DNA of 64,000 bases from Sphingobacterium bambusae (GTDB lineage: Bacteria; Bacteroidota; Bacteroidia; Sphingobacteriales; Sphingobacteriaceae), in NCBI RefSeq assembly GCF_033955345.1, contig NZ_CP138332.1:2790001-2854000 (forward strand), written 5' to 3'. Positions within the stretch are counted from its first letter, which is position 1, and each line of letters opens with the position of its first letter. Shown one piece after another: positions 27,310-36,094 of this stretch. The notes beneath the pieces were generated by a model that saw nothing but the letters and a program-made list of their open reading frames with translations, was not told the origin of the DNA and did not search any database. A program made the position numbers and the translations under genes.

Positions 27310-27317
27310 CAAAACTA
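27310..27317 (-). promoter_or_regulatory. -7 promoter element for pdhB
   Basis: TAGTTTTG followed by C on the minus strand, an exact TAnnTTTGC, 33 bp before the chosen ATG. It supports that start. Confidence 0.5.
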
Positions 27318-27411
27318 CTATATTTAATTGATATATCGTAATGGATTTGGCGCAAAAAAGCCTAAAATATGTCATTATTTGGGAGTTTTCCCCAACGTAG
27401 TTTAGCGTTCT

Positions 27412-28029
27412 TTATGACAGATAGTTAAGGAGTTCCTGTAAGAACACGTTCAAATTTTTTATAGCTGGGCCGATTTGCCATGCCCCCCTGTTTCGGGGTT
27501 CAATATAATTTGACGTTGCTCGAAACTGTAGGACAGGAATGTTCTCCTGTGCCGCAACAAAAAATGCAGCTACGCCCTCCATCGATTCAACAATGGGCTC
27601 ATCGTATGTATGCCGTAACTGCTCAATACTGTTGGTGTTGCCATGCACTTTATTTACGGTGATGCCTCGTCGTTGTGGAGTGACTGGTATTGCGAAAGGC
27701 GGTGGCGGCAATTGTTGTCTAAAGTGACCTTCCCCGAAGCCCAATTCGGCAATAGGGAGAAAGCGTTCGTGATCTTCAGCACCAAAGGCGAAGATTTCGT
27801 CTTCCACAATTTGGTAAACAGCGCCCAATTCGTCATCGCTGTCAAGAATCCCTCCTATTCCCACCTGTACAATTAAATCGGGTTTAATTGTTTGGAGCGA
27901 TTTAGTCAGCGTATAAACGGTAGCAAGCATGCCCACGCCGCTTATCAGGAAAGGAATGTCCTGTTCCTCAAGAAAAGCGATAGATGGCTGTATTTCCGCT
28001 TGGGTAGCTGCAACAACAAGTATATTCAT
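27412..28029 (-). CDS. mqnB: Futalosine hydrolase
   Basis: 205 residues of the nucleoside phosphorylase/hydrolase superfamily. MNILVVAATQAEIQP at the start, VQVGIGGILD and VESMEGVAAFFVAAQ (the Glu-Met-Glu nucleoside-binding motif) are diagnostic. It cleaves futalosine to dehypoxanthine futalosine in the alternative menaquinone pathway, so the organism probably uses the futalosine rather than the classical MenFDHCEB route. MTA/SAH nucleosidase is the closest alternative, but the shorter length and VTPQRRGITVNKVHG region favour MqnB. It diverges from the PTPS/QueD gene. Confidence 0.87.
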   Translation of the reverse strand: MNILVVAATQAEIQPSIAFLEEQDIPFLISGVGMLATVYTLTKSLQTIKPDLIVQVGIGGILDSDDELGAVYQIVEDEIFAFGAEDHERFLPIAELGFGEGHFRQQLPPPPFAIPVTPQRRGITVNKVHGNTNSIEQLRHTYDEPIVESMEGVAAFFVAAQENIPVLQFRATSNYIEPRNRGAWQIGPAIKNLNVFLQELLNYLS

Positions 28030-28081
28030 GGTGCGATAATTGCTTAAGAAGGTGAAGTTACTAAAATATACTTTTTTGCCC

Positions 28082-28089
28082 TATCTTTG
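28082..28089 (+). promoter_or_regulatory. -7 promoter element 5 bp before the PTPS/QueD start codon
   Basis: TATCTTTG, an exact TAnnTTTG. The ATG is at 28095, so transcription should start at or within a few bases of it, giving a leaderless mRNA. Confidence 0.5.
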
Positions 28090-28094
28090 TTTTT

Positions 28095-28505
28095 ATGATC
28101 TATATCACAAGACGCGAAAGATTCTGCGCAGCACATAAGTTGTTTCGCGAAGATTGGTCGACAGCACAAAATGAAGCCGTATTCGGAAAATGTTCTAACC
28201 CAAACTGGCATGGACATAACTATGAGCTTTTTGTCACGGTGAAGGGCGAAGTAAATCCTGAGACGGGCTTTCTTATCGACCTGAAGAAGATGAAACAAAT
28301 TATGCTGCGCGAGGTGATTGATAAGTTAGATCATAAAAACGTGAACCTGGACGTGGATTTCATGGCAGGAAAGAGAGCATCCACAGAGGTTATCGCTATA
28401 GCGATCTTCGATGTTCTTCGCCCATGTTTCGAGCAGGAAGGGGTTACTTTGCATGCCGTTAAGCTGTACGAAACGGAAAACAATTTTGTGGAGTATTTTG
28501 GTTGA
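28095..28505 (+). CDS. queD: 6-pyruvoyl-tetrahydropterin synthase / 6-carboxytetrahydropterin synthase family
   Basis: 136 residues of the T-fold family. RRERFCAAHKL supplies the first zinc histidine, and GKCSNPNWHGHNY supplies the catalytic Cys and two further zinc histidines. KLDHKNVNLD and a C-terminal glutamate (LYETENNFVEYFG) complete the site. QueD makes 6-carboxytetrahydropterin for queuosine from the FolE product; the eukaryote-like CSNPNWHGHNY spacing also fits PTPS acting in tetrahydrobiopterin synthesis. Its neighbour 97 bp downstream is folE, which makes its substrate, so the pair forms a pterin module. Confidence 0.85.
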   Translation: MIYITRRERFCAAHKLFREDWSTAQNEAVFGKCSNPNWHGHNYELFVTVKGEVNPETGFLIDLKKMKQIMLREVIDKLDHKNVNLDVDFMAGKRASTEVIAIAIFDVLRPCFEQEGVTLHAVKLYETENNFVEYFG

Positions 28506-28602
28506 TGCTTAGCAGGATTTCTTTTGAGCGATTTTGCCATCAACATATTATAGAGCCTAAGTGCTCACCTATGATAATTTTTACTATTTACGTGAACAAA
28601 AA

Positions 28603-29235
28603 ATGAGTAATCTAACATCTTTCGAAGACGAAGAACAAGAAGGGTATATTAAGATCGATCGATATAATGAGAAGCAAGTAAAGGATATTGCGGCGCATTA
28701 TCCGGCAATATTGGAGTCTCTAGGTGAAAATCCGGCGCGAGAAGGATTGGTCAAAACCCCCGAACGCGTAGCAAAAGCTCTTCAGTTCCTTACGCACGGC
28801 TACGATATCGATGCGGCCAAGGTACTACGTAGCGCTATGTTTGAAGAAGATTATAGCCAGATGGTCGTGGTTAAAGATATCGAAGTATACTCGATGTGCG
28901 AACACCATATGTTGCCTTTTTTTGGAAAGGCACATATAGCCTACATTCCTAACGGTCATATTGTTGGATTGAGTAAGATACCACGTGTGGTGGACGCATT
29001 TGCACGTCGCCTTCAGGTACAGGAGCGCTTAACCAATGAGATCCGCGATTGTATACAGGAGACATTGAAACCAGCCGGTGTAGCCGTGGTGATGGAGTGT
29101 AAACATATGTGTATGGCAATGCGTGGTGTGCAAAAGCAAAACTCCGTGACGACAACCTCTGCTTTTACGGGGGCTTTTCAGAATGATGTTACACGATCTG
29201 AGTTTTTACGACTGATCACAGCATCTTTAGACTAG
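28603..29235 (+). CDS. folE: GTP cyclohydrolase I
   Basis: 210 residues from ATG 28603; the longer frame begins with a GTG at 28561 and adds 14 weak residues. The enzyme turns GTP into 7,8-dihydroneopterin triphosphate for folate and pterins. It shows the zinc motif ([20 protein letters not shown]), [20 protein letters not shown] and [14 protein letters not shown], with all three expected ligands (Cys, His, Cys). It follows the PTPS/QueD gene and is closed by a terminator. Confidence 0.96.
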   Translation: MSNLTSFEDEEQEGYIKIDRYNEKQVKDIAAHYPAILESLGENPAREGLVKTPERVAKALQFLTHGYDIDAAKVLRSAMFEEDYSQMVVVKDIEVYSMCEHHMLPFFGKAHIAYIPNGHIVGLSKIPRVVDAFARRLQVQERLTNEIRDCIQETLKPAGVAVVMECKHMCMAMRGVQKQNSVTTTSAFTGAFQNDVTRSEFLRLITASLD

Positions 29236-29250
29236 GTTGTAATACCTTAT

Positions 29251-29287
29251 AAAAGGCACTTTTCATAGCTAAAAAGTGCCTTTTTTC
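29251..29287 (+). terminator. Terminator after folE
   Basis: AAAAGGCACTTTT pairs with AAAAAGTGCCTTTT and ends in a T-run, 15 bp past the stop codon. Confidence 0.9.
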
Positions 29288-29366
29288 GGCTAATGCCGTG
29301 TACACTAGAATTTTAATTTTTGTTAAAGTATTTCGGGATATCGATGTACTTACTACATTTGTGATT

Positions 29367-30002
29367 ATGCTTGGTAGCGAAGAGGCCTTAGAGGCCTATC
29401 TTGAAAAGACCTGCGATGCAGAGAATGACTTGTTAAAACGCATAAATAGAGAGACCTATTTGCGAGAAACGATGCCTCATATGTTATCTGGTCATTTTCA
29501 AGGGCGTGTATTGTCGATGTTGGCGCAGTTGCTGCAGCCAAAGCGGATTTTGGAGATCGGGACATTTACGGGATATGCTACCCTGTGTTTAGCGGAAGGC
29601 CTTGCAAAAGAAGGGGTTATTCATACCATTGACATTAACGAAGAACAGCAGGAACGCGTGCAGCAATATTTTGATGCCTCGGTTTTTGCTGATCAAATCA
29701 ATTATCATATTGGCGATGCCGCCGATATCATCCCACAGATTGGGGGTGAATTTGATTTAGTGTTTATCGATGCGGATAAAAAGAACAACCTTTTTTATTA
29801 CGAAACGTTAATTGATCATGTTCCACGTGGAGGAATGCTGCTGATCGATAATGTACTGTGGAAAGGTAAGGTACTATTGGATAATCCCGATAGCCAAACG
29901 CAGCGCGTAAAGGAATTAAATGATTTTTTGGCAAGCGATGATCGCGTAGAGAAATTGATTTTGCCTATTAGAGACGGGCTTTTTGTATTACGCAAAAAGT
30001 AA
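29367..30002 (+). CDS. Class I SAM-dependent O-methyltransferase (caffeoyl-CoA OMT-like)
   Basis: 211 residues from MLGSEEALEAYLEK; an upstream ATG at 29298 adds 23 residues that do not belong to the family. RILEIGTFTGYATLCLAEGL is the SAM-binding motif I, followed by HTIDINEEQQERV and DLVFIDADKKNNLFYYE (the metal-binding Asp region), and GGMLLIDNVLWKGKV with a second metal ligand. The fold is that of small cation-dependent O-methyltransferases (COMT/CCoAOMT, TrmR-like). The substrate cannot be inferred; a tRNA or a small catechol are both known for close families. Confidence 0.85.
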   Translation: MLGSEEALEAYLEKTCDAENDLLKRINRETYLRETMPHMLSGHFQGRVLSMLAQLLQPKRILEIGTFTGYATLCLAEGLAKEGVIHTIDINEEQQERVQQYFDASVFADQINYHIGDAADIIPQIGGEFDLVFIDADKKNNLFYYETLIDHVPRGGMLLIDNVLWKGKVLLDNPDSQTQRVKELNDFLASDDRVEKLILPIRDGLFVLRKK

Positions 30003-30024
30003 TTGTTGAACTAAAAGTAAATAT

Positions 30025-30759
30025 ATGCAAAAGACAGGTATTGGTCGGTACATTCTTGTGCTGCTGATGTTTGTGTTTACTGTCAAGACGACAATTGCAC
30101 AAAAATTTTCACCGAGTAGTTATATTGCTGAACACAAAGCTATTGCACAGCAGTTGATGCTCGAAACAGGGGTTCCCGCATCGGTTATTCTCGCTGTAGC
30201 GATTCATGAAAGTGCTTACGGAAATAGTAGAATAGCGCAACACCTGAATAACCATTTTGGAATCAAGGGTAAGAATAATAGCCGTACCATTCGCTCAGCA
30301 TACAAAGGGTATAGCTCCGTTAAAGAATCCTATTTGGACTTTATAAGTTTTCTGAAGAGACGACAATCGACGAGCAGCCTATTTGAAGACCATGGACAGG
30401 AAGACTATAGAAGTTGGGTCAAAGGCATCGGTCGATCGGGTTATTCGACAACAAAAACATGGTCATCCAAGGTGCTAGCAACAATAAACCGCTATAACCT
30501 CGACGAATATGACGAGATGCTGGAGCAACCAACGCAGCAATTAGCAGAAAGTCCCAATAAGTCAGCAGATATTCTCCTAACGGCGATGGAAAAGCAAGAA
30601 TCCTCGACATCGTTTAACAGTGCACAAACCCACATCGTGCGAAAAGGCGAAACACTTACGGCGGTAGCTAAACGTTATGAAACATCTGTCGAAGCATTAA
30701 AAAGACGAAATAACCTCCAATCTTCTAAACTTTCTATAGGCCAGCGATTATTATTGTAG
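30025..30759 (+). CDS. Secreted glucosaminidase-domain protein with C-terminal LysM
   Basis: 244 residues. A signal peptide (YILVLLMFVFTVKTTIAQ) precedes a glucosaminidase/FlgJ-like domain at about residues 35-165: AQQLMLETGVPASVILAVAIHESAYGNS with the catalytic Glu, and NNHFGIKGKNNS. A LysM peptidoglycan-binding repeat is at about 200-243 (HIVRKGETLTAVAKRYE...). It should cut glycan strands of peptidoglycan. Its stop codon abuts the ATG of a paralogous lipoprotein form, so the two are translated together and probably arose by tandem duplication. Confidence 0.88.
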   Translation: MQKTGIGRYILVLLMFVFTVKTTIAQKFSPSSYIAEHKAIAQQLMLETGVPASVILAVAIHESAYGNSRIAQHLNNHFGIKGKNNSRTIRSAYKGYSSVKESYLDFISFLKRRQSTSSLFEDHGQEDYRSWVKGIGRSGYSTTKTWSSKVLATINRYNLDEYDEMLEQPTQQLAESPNKSADILLTAMEKQESSTSFNSAQTHIVRKGETLTAVAKRYETSVEALKRRNNLQSSKLSIGQRLLL

Positions 30760-31611
30760 ATGAAAAGAAACCAATTCTTCCTTTTCTTTATTGCTTTTTT
30801 AGTTTTATTTGCGGCTTGTAAGACGCCCAAATCAAGAGTTTTACAGTCTCCATCAGGACAAACGAACGGTCGCACGGGAACCTTTGGTTCCAAACCAACT
30901 CGATCGGGAGGTACTTCTACATCCGGCATGGACTATATTACGCGCTACAAAGATATCGCGATAGCGGAGATGAACCAGTTTGGTATACCGGCGAGCATTA
31001 AATTGGCGCAGGCTTTACTGGAGTCAGGAAACGGAAACAGTTATCTGGCAAAGGAAGCCAATAATCACTTTGGAATAAAATGTGGAGGCGTATGGAACGG
31101 AAGGTCTGTCAACAGACCGGACGACAATCTAAATGATTGTTTTCGGGTCTACGATAATCCAGAACAATCTTTTAAGGATCATAGCCAATTTCTACTTAGA
31201 AAGCGTTACGAGAAGCTCTTTATGCTAGATAAGGATGATTATCGCGGATGGGCAAAAGGGCTGAAAGAGGCTGGTTATGCAACCAATCCCCGCTATCCGG
31301 ACTTATTGATTGACTTGATCGAACGATACCAACTGTATCAATATGACCGCGCGGAACGCTCGTACATAGCGAAAGAACAACGCGAAGAAAAGGTGGAGGA
31401 GATTATACAGGAAAAAGCAGTCGTGGAGCCTGAAGTTAAAACTGAAGAGATAAAAACGGCGGTGGCGATGCTTATTCATGAAGTGAAAGCTACAGACACC
31501 TTATATAATATAAGTAAGCGGTACAATGTAACCGTTGAGCAACTGAAACAATTAAATGGCTTGGAGTCAGACAACCTTTCTATCGGACAGCTTTTGGTTA
31601 TCACCAAATAA
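30760..31611 (+). CDS. Glucosaminidase-LysM lipoprotein
   Basis: 283 residues. A hydrophobic N-terminus leads to a lipobox-like LFAAC (Cys ~20), followed by KTPKSRVL, a post-cysteine motif shared with the amidase lipoprotein at 33.5 kb. The glucosaminidase domain (about 55-190) has IPASIKLAQALLESGNGNS with the catalytic Glu, and NNHFGIKCGG. A Glu/Val/Lys-rich linker leads to a LysM at ~235-282 (HEVKATDTLYNISKRYN...). The ATG directly follows the TAG of the upstream paralogue. It is likely anchored in the outer membrane and acts on peptidoglycan. Confidence 0.88.
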   Translation: MKRNQFFLFFIAFLVLFAACKTPKSRVLQSPSGQTNGRTGTFGSKPTRSGGTSTSGMDYITRYKDIAIAEMNQFGIPASIKLAQALLESGNGNSYLAKEANNHFGIKCGGVWNGRSVNRPDDNLNDCFRVYDNPEQSFKDHSQFLLRKRYEKLFMLDKDDYRGWAKGLKEAGYATNPRYPDLLIDLIERYQLYQYDRAERSYIAKEQREEKVEEIIQEKAVVEPEVKTEEIKTAVAMLIHEVKATDTLYNISKRYNVTVEQLKQLNGLESDNLSIGQLLVITK

Positions 31612-31669
31612 AAGCCTAAAAGGTGTTAAAAAATAAAAACCTAATATTCTTTCCTGTAGTTTTATAGAC

Positions 31670-32431
31670 GTGGAAACCATCAGAATCTTATTCATTGTAT
31701 TTCTACTTTCAATTTCTTCTTTTTTAGGCTTTACGCAAACAAAAACCGTTCAAGGCATCGTTTTTGATAAGGATACGAATCAACGTATTGGCAAAGTGTT
31801 TATAAAGAACGAGAAAACGAAAGAGAATACCTTCAACAATGTGAGGGGTGAGTTCGATATGCATGTATCACAGGGCGATCTAATCGTGACGGAGAAAGAA
31901 GGTTTTTTCGCCGATACGATACGTTATAATGGACAACAGGTGCTTATGGTGTATCTAAAGCGATCTTCCATCTATATTCCAGAAGTCAATGTGGTCGCGC
32001 GGCGATCACCGGAAGAGGTTTTGAAGCAGAGACGCGAGGACTTTAGCAAAGCATATAAACTAGCCGACCCAGGATCGATATTTTCAGTGGGTCCAACCGG
32101 TGCCGGCGTAAGCATAGGCTCGATCTTCAACATGTTGAGCCGCGAAGGAAAGAATGCGCGGCGCCTAACCAATATCATCCAGCAGGAATATGAGCAGAAT
32201 GTAGTGGATTCAAAATTTACGCCGGATTTGGTTTCAAACCTAACAGGGCTAAGCGGGCAGAAGCTAGCTAATTTTATGCGTAATTATAGACCAACATATA
32301 ACTTTGTGTCTATAGCATCTCCCTATGAGCTTTCTTCCTATATTCGTAGCAAGTATGAAATATTTAAATTAAATCCTAACTTGCGCTTTTTACCCACGTT
32401 GCCTGACATTAATTTAGAAGTTAATAATTAA
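31670..32431 (+). CDS. Secreted carboxypeptidase-regulatory-like domain protein, GTG start
   Basis: 253 residues if started at the GTG at 31670, the only start that retains the signal peptide (IRILFIVFLLSISSFLGFTQ). The next ATG is about 60 residues in. An N-terminal CarboxypepD_reg-like beta domain (TVQGIVFDKDTNQRIGKVFI) is followed by IYIPEVNVVARRSPEEVLKQR and a helical C-terminus ending in LPTLPDINLEVNN. It resembles a common Bacteroidota periplasmic or outer-membrane family without known activity. The next gene starts 4 bp later, so the two are co-transcribed. Confidence 0.78.
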   Translation: METIRILFIVFLLSISSFLGFTQTKTVQGIVFDKDTNQRIGKVFIKNEKTKENTFNNVRGEFDMHVSQGDLIVTEKEGFFADTIRYNGQQVLMVYLKRSSIYIPEVNVVARRSPEEVLKQRREDFSKAYKLADPGSIFSVGPTGAGVSIGSIFNMLSREGKNARRLTNIIQQEYEQNVVDSKFTPDLVSNLTGLSGQKLANFMRNYRPTYNFVSIASPYELSSYIRSKYEIFKLNPNLRFLPTLPDINLEVNN

Positions 32432-32435
32432 GAAG

Positions 32436-33503
32436 ATGATGTTTAACAGAATCAAATTACTTACCGTTGTTTTTACGCTTTTCATTGGCCAATGGAGCTT
32501 TGCTCAGATCGATTTGAAAAGATTGCGTGCAAAGCCGGATACAAACTTAGTTGACGCGCCAAAGTCGCCAGTGTCTAATATTAATCAGGTTATTGTACCT
32601 ATTCCTAAGCTAGCTCTAGAGGTTGACTATTGGAAGCATTGGACGAAGTTAGGATTAAACCTTAACCAAGCATATTTTAATAAACATTGGAATGCGGGAG
32701 GAGTGAACTCTATCGCAATACTTGGAACAGGATGGCATAAATCAGAATATAATAAAAATAATTTCAATTTTACGACAGAGCTTGATTTACGCTACGGAAG
32801 GATTCAAAATGACTTTTTGGATAGAGAAGCACAAACGTTATCGAAGAAAAATATCGACCGTATTTTTTGGGATAATAAGCTTGCTTATAAGTTATCTCAA
32901 AGCTGGGCCGTATACGTGTCGTTCACGTTTGAATCGCAGTTTGACGCTGGGTATACTTATACAAGAGACGTCAACGGTGCCGAAATAGTTGATACGATTA
33001 AGACAAATTTCATGGCTCCAGGATACTTTACGGAATCATTCGGTTTGGAATACAAACCAGATAACACATTTTCTTTAAGATTAGGTACCGGTACTGCGCG
33101 ACAAACACTTATTTTAGACGATCGTATAAGACCCCTTACTGGAGAACAGTATTTTCGTAAGAACGGACGGTATTTAGATGCTAACGATCCAAGTAAAGGA
33201 GAGTCAACATTTGGTGTGGAGTCTGGAAGAAGCTTTAGAAATGACCTCGCGTTCCAGCTGACAGCGAATCTTGACAGGAATCTTTCTAAAAATCTTCATT
33301 TGAAGTCTAGGTATAATCTATTTGCAGACTATACCGATCTCGGCGATCCTGCGCACCGCTTAGATGCCGTATTAACTGCGAAAGTGACCAGCTTGGTTAA
33401 CGTTTCTCTAACGGGCATTGTCGTTTATAACTCATTGGAACAGCCCGGTGTTCAGGTCAGTCAAGCTTTGGCATTAGGAATTCTGTACAGCCTACCTCGA
33501 TAA
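32436..33503 (+). CDS. DUF3078 domain outer-membrane beta-barrel-like protein
   Basis: 355 residues with a signal peptide (LLTVVFTLFIGQWSFAQ). The mature part matches DUF3078: YWKHWTKLGLNLNQAYFNKHWNAGGVNS, NNFNFTTELDLRYGRIQN, and alternating amphipathic strands ending in a terminal hydrophobic strand (ALALGILYSLPR), as in outer-membrane barrels. No substrate or function is known. It lies between the regulatory-domain protein and the amidase lipoprotein in a same-strand run with 4- and 11-bp gaps. Confidence 0.82.
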   Translation: MMFNRIKLLTVVFTLFIGQWSFAQIDLKRLRAKPDTNLVDAPKSPVSNINQVIVPIPKLALEVDYWKHWTKLGLNLNQAYFNKHWNAGGVNSIAILGTGWHKSEYNKNNFNFTTELDLRYGRIQNDFLDREAQTLSKKNIDRIFWDNKLAYKLSQSWAVYVSFTFESQFDAGYTYTRDVNGAEIVDTIKTNFMAPGYFTESFGLEYKPDNTFSLRLGTGTARQTLILDDRIRPLTGEQYFRKNGRYLDANDPSKGESTFGVESGRSFRNDLAFQLTANLDRNLSKNLHLKSRYNLFADYTDLGDPAHRLDAVLTAKVTSLVNVSLTGIVVYNSLEQPGVQVSQALALGILYSLPR

Positions 33504-33514
33504 TTTAGCAAAAT

Positions 33515-34417
33515 TTGAGAAAAACCGTACTTTTCCTTTCCCTGTTGGGGCTTATTGTTGCCTGTAGCGCGCCCAAGAGTCGTGTTTTACGGGCAACGAA
33601 TGTACCTGTTTTAAGAACGGATACGGTCAAAATAAATATTGACTCTGCTCGTCCCTCTGCATTGGGAGAAGCGGCTGTGACCGAGGCACAGCAGACGGCT
33701 ATTCCGCCGATTATGACCACTGAAGATCGTGTGCAGCTATTGATGCGTACGGGAATCAATAAAAATGCCGATTGGACCGAAGCCATCCATTACGATATTC
33801 GTAAACCTAATTTCGTTATCATACACCATACTGCGCAGCATAGCATCAATCAAACGATACGCACTTTTCAGTTGGAACACACCAAAGTTTCTGCACACTA
33901 TGTTATAGGGAAAGATGGGCGAGTCGTACAGATGCTCAATGATTACCTTCGATCATGGCATGCTGGAAAATCCAAATGGGGAAATATCACGGATATGAAC
34001 TCCATTTCTTTAGGTATAGAACTCGATAACAACGGCCGAGAGCCCTTTCCAGAACCACAGATACAGTCGTTGATGAGCCTATTGGATACGCTTAAGACGA
34101 AATATCAAATCCCCTTCACCAATTTTATCGGACATGCCGATATCGCACCAACACGGAAAGACGATCCTAGCATGTTTTTCCCTTGGAAGCGATTGGCTGA
34201 AAGAGGCTTTGGCGTATGGTATGATGAATCTAACCTGAGCGCTGTCCCTACAAACTTCAACCATGTGGATGCATTGCGCATCATCGGCTATGATGTCAGC
34301 AATTTGCGTGCGGCCATTATCGCCTTCAAAAGAAAGTTTATAGTAACGGATGTAAGTGAGGTGTTAACAGATCATGACCGGCGAGTTCTTTATAACCTAT
34401 ACCGTCGCTACTTTTGA
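33515..34417 (+). CDS. N-acetylmuramoyl-L-alanine amidase lipoprotein (Amidase_2/PGRP fold), TTG start
   Basis: 300 residues. TTG at 33515 is the only start that gives the lipoprotein signal (LFLSLLGLIVAC, Cys ~17); the next ATG is near residue 67. After the Cys comes SAPKSRVLR, nearly the same as in the glucosaminidase lipoprotein. The amidase domain shows FVIIHHTAQHSINQT (zinc His), HYVIGKDGRVVQM, RSWHAGKSKWGN and FIGHADIAPTRKDDPS (second zinc His and catalytic region). It would cut the MurNAc-L-Ala bond of peptidoglycan. Its 3' end overlaps the convergent symporter gene by 21 bp. Confidence 0.88.
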   Translation: MRKTVLFLSLLGLIVACSAPKSRVLRATNVPVLRTDTVKINIDSARPSALGEAAVTEAQQTAIPPIMTTEDRVQLLMRTGINKNADWTEAIHYDIRKPNFVIIHHTAQHSINQTIRTFQLEHTKVSAHYVIGKDGRVVQMLNDYLRSWHAGKSKWGNITDMNSISLGIELDNNGREPFPEPQIQSLMSLLDTLKTKYQIPFTNFIGHADIAPTRKDDPSMFFPWKRLAERGFGVWYDESNLSAVPTNFNHVDALRIIGYDVSNLRAAIIAFKRKFIVTDVSEVLTDHDRRVLYNLYRRYF

Positions 34418-36094
34418 TCGAACAAGAAATTGAAATGCCGCGGCCAAGACGATGACGAGCGCACAACCAACAAGGTTAAGCCATAGATAGGCCATCATAT
34501 CTGCTTTCCAAATGATGCAGACAATAATCTCCGAGAGTATAGCTGCCCAGAATACCGCCTTACCCATAATCTTTTTGATGTAGAAAGCGACCACGAATAT
34601 CCCCAATATAGTGCCGTAAAATAAAGAACCAAGAATATTCACGGCCTCCAAGAGGTTGCCTAGTCTACTCGCGTAAAGCGCCACAACAAGGCTGATAATC
34701 CCCCAGAATAGTGTAAATAGACGTGATGCATTTAGGTAGCCACGTTCGCTTCCTTTCTTGTTTACAAAACGTTTATAGATATCGATGACAGTGGTGGACG
34801 AAAGGGAATTGATAGCACTGGCTGTGGCTCCCATCGAGGCCAAAAAGATAATTGCAATCAGTAAACCAATCAGACCTTGTGGAAAGACCGAGGTAACGAA
34901 TGCAAGAAAGATATAATTGTTGTCCTGGACATCGGCCTTCTCATCATTCTTTTTGAGTACCGTTTCTACCTCCGCGCGGAGCTGTTTATCTGCTACAGTA
35001 TATTTATCCAGCTGTTTGCGAATATCGTCTACGCGGGTTTCGTCATCTGTCTTTAGTGCATTAACAAGCTCGCCTACTGCGGCCTTTTTTTGGTCAGCAA
35101 GTGATTCATGACGATGAATAATGGCATTATATTCATCACGATACTCACTTTTTTGTACTTTATCGACCTCTACTCTATTAAAAAATAGAGGTGCTGTGTT
35201 GAATTGGTAATACGTGAAGACTAACACGCCGATTAGCAGGATGCAAAACTGCATCGGAATCTTCAGTAAGCCGTTCATTAATAAGCCCAGACGGGAATCT
35301 CGAACAGAGGAACCGGTAAGATAACGACCTACTTGGCTTTGGTCAGTACCGAAGTAAGATAGCTGCAGAAAAAAACCTCCGATAAGGCCGGTCCACACCG
35401 TATATTGGTTATTCAGATCCCAGCTCCAGTCAATGGCATTCGTTTTTCCAGATTTACCCGCAATATGTAAAGCTTCAGCAAAACCAACATCTTCTGGAAG
35501 CAGCCGCACCACCATGAAGCCGGCAGCGAGCAGCGAGGCGAAGATAATGCCCATCTGCAGCAACTGTGTATAAGATACCGCTTTGGTGCCGCCCCAGACA
35601 GTATACAGGATCACAGCAGAGCCGATGATCAAGGTGGTGTAGGTCACATCTAAACCGAGTATACTGGATAGTATAATGGATGGTGCAAAGATGGTGATCC
35701 CAGTAGAAACACCACGTTGTATAAGGAAAAGCAATGCAGTTAATACGCGCGTTTTTACATCAAAACGTTTTTCGAGGAACTCATAGGCGGTATATACCTT
35801 AAGTTTGTGGAAAATGGGGACAAAGGTGATGCAAAGAATGATCATGGCCAGCGGAAGGCCAAAGTAAAACTGGACAAAGCTCATTCCCGAGGTATAGGCA
35901 AGGCCCGGAGCCGATAGGAAGGTAATTGCGCTGGCCTGTGTCGCCATGACAGAAAGCCCTACATTATACCAAGGAAGCTGTCGATCGCCAACGAGATATC
36001 CTTCAATATCTTTTATTCCCCGGCTTCTGTACATGCCATAGGCGATGATAAAAAGCAGGGTGAGGAAGAGTACAATCCAGTCTGTCGTACTCAT
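34397..36094 (-). CDS. Sodium:solute symporter (SSS family)
   Basis: 565 residues with about 13 membrane helices. LSVMATQASAITFLSAPG, YLLG-type helices and the SMGATASAINSLSSTTVIDIYKRF segment fit the SSS family (SglT/PutP fold). An extra charged, probably helical hydrophilic stretch of ~90 residues (about 305-395, KVDKVQKSEYRDEYN... to ...KNDEKADVQDNN) interrupts the helices. The ATG overlaps the stop of an unusual 39-residue membrane-protein gene (ATGA). The upstream PIG-L deacetylase suggests transport of a sugar-derived product; this is inference. Its 3' end overlaps the amidase gene by 21 bp. Confidence 0.9.
   Translation of the reverse strand: MSTTDWIVLFLTLLFIIAYGMYRSRGIKDIEGYLVGDRQLPWYNVGLSVMATQASAITFLSAPGLAYTSGMSFVQFYFGLPLAMIILCITFVPIFHKLKVYTAYEFLEKRFDVKTRVLTALLFLIQRGVSTGITIFAPSIILSSILGLDVTYTTLIIGSAVILYTVWGGTKAVSYTQLLQMGIIFASLLAAGFMVVRLLPEDVGFAEALHIAGKSGKTNAIDWSWDLNNQYTVWTGLIGGFFLQLSYFGTDQSQVGRYLTGSSVRDSRLGLLMNGLLKIPMQFCILLIGVLVFTYYQFNTAPLFFNRVEVDKVQKSEYRDEYNAIIHRHESLADQKKAAVGELVNALKTDDETRVDDIRKQLDKYTVADKQLRAEVETVLKKNDEKADVQDNNYIFLAFVTSVFPQGLIGLLIAIIFLASMGATASAINSLSSTTVIDIYKRFVNKKGSERGYLNASRLFTLFWGIISLVVALYASRLGNLLEAVNILGSLFYGTILGIFVVAFYIKKIMGKAVFWAAILSEIIVCIIWKADMMAYLWLNLVGCALVIVLAAAFQFLVRSKVATV

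Noticed and set aside
29819..29834. parS-like sequence TGTTCCACGTGGAGGA
   Set aside because: It differs from the consensus at three positions in the right arm and lies inside the O-methyltransferase coding sequence, so it is probably chance.
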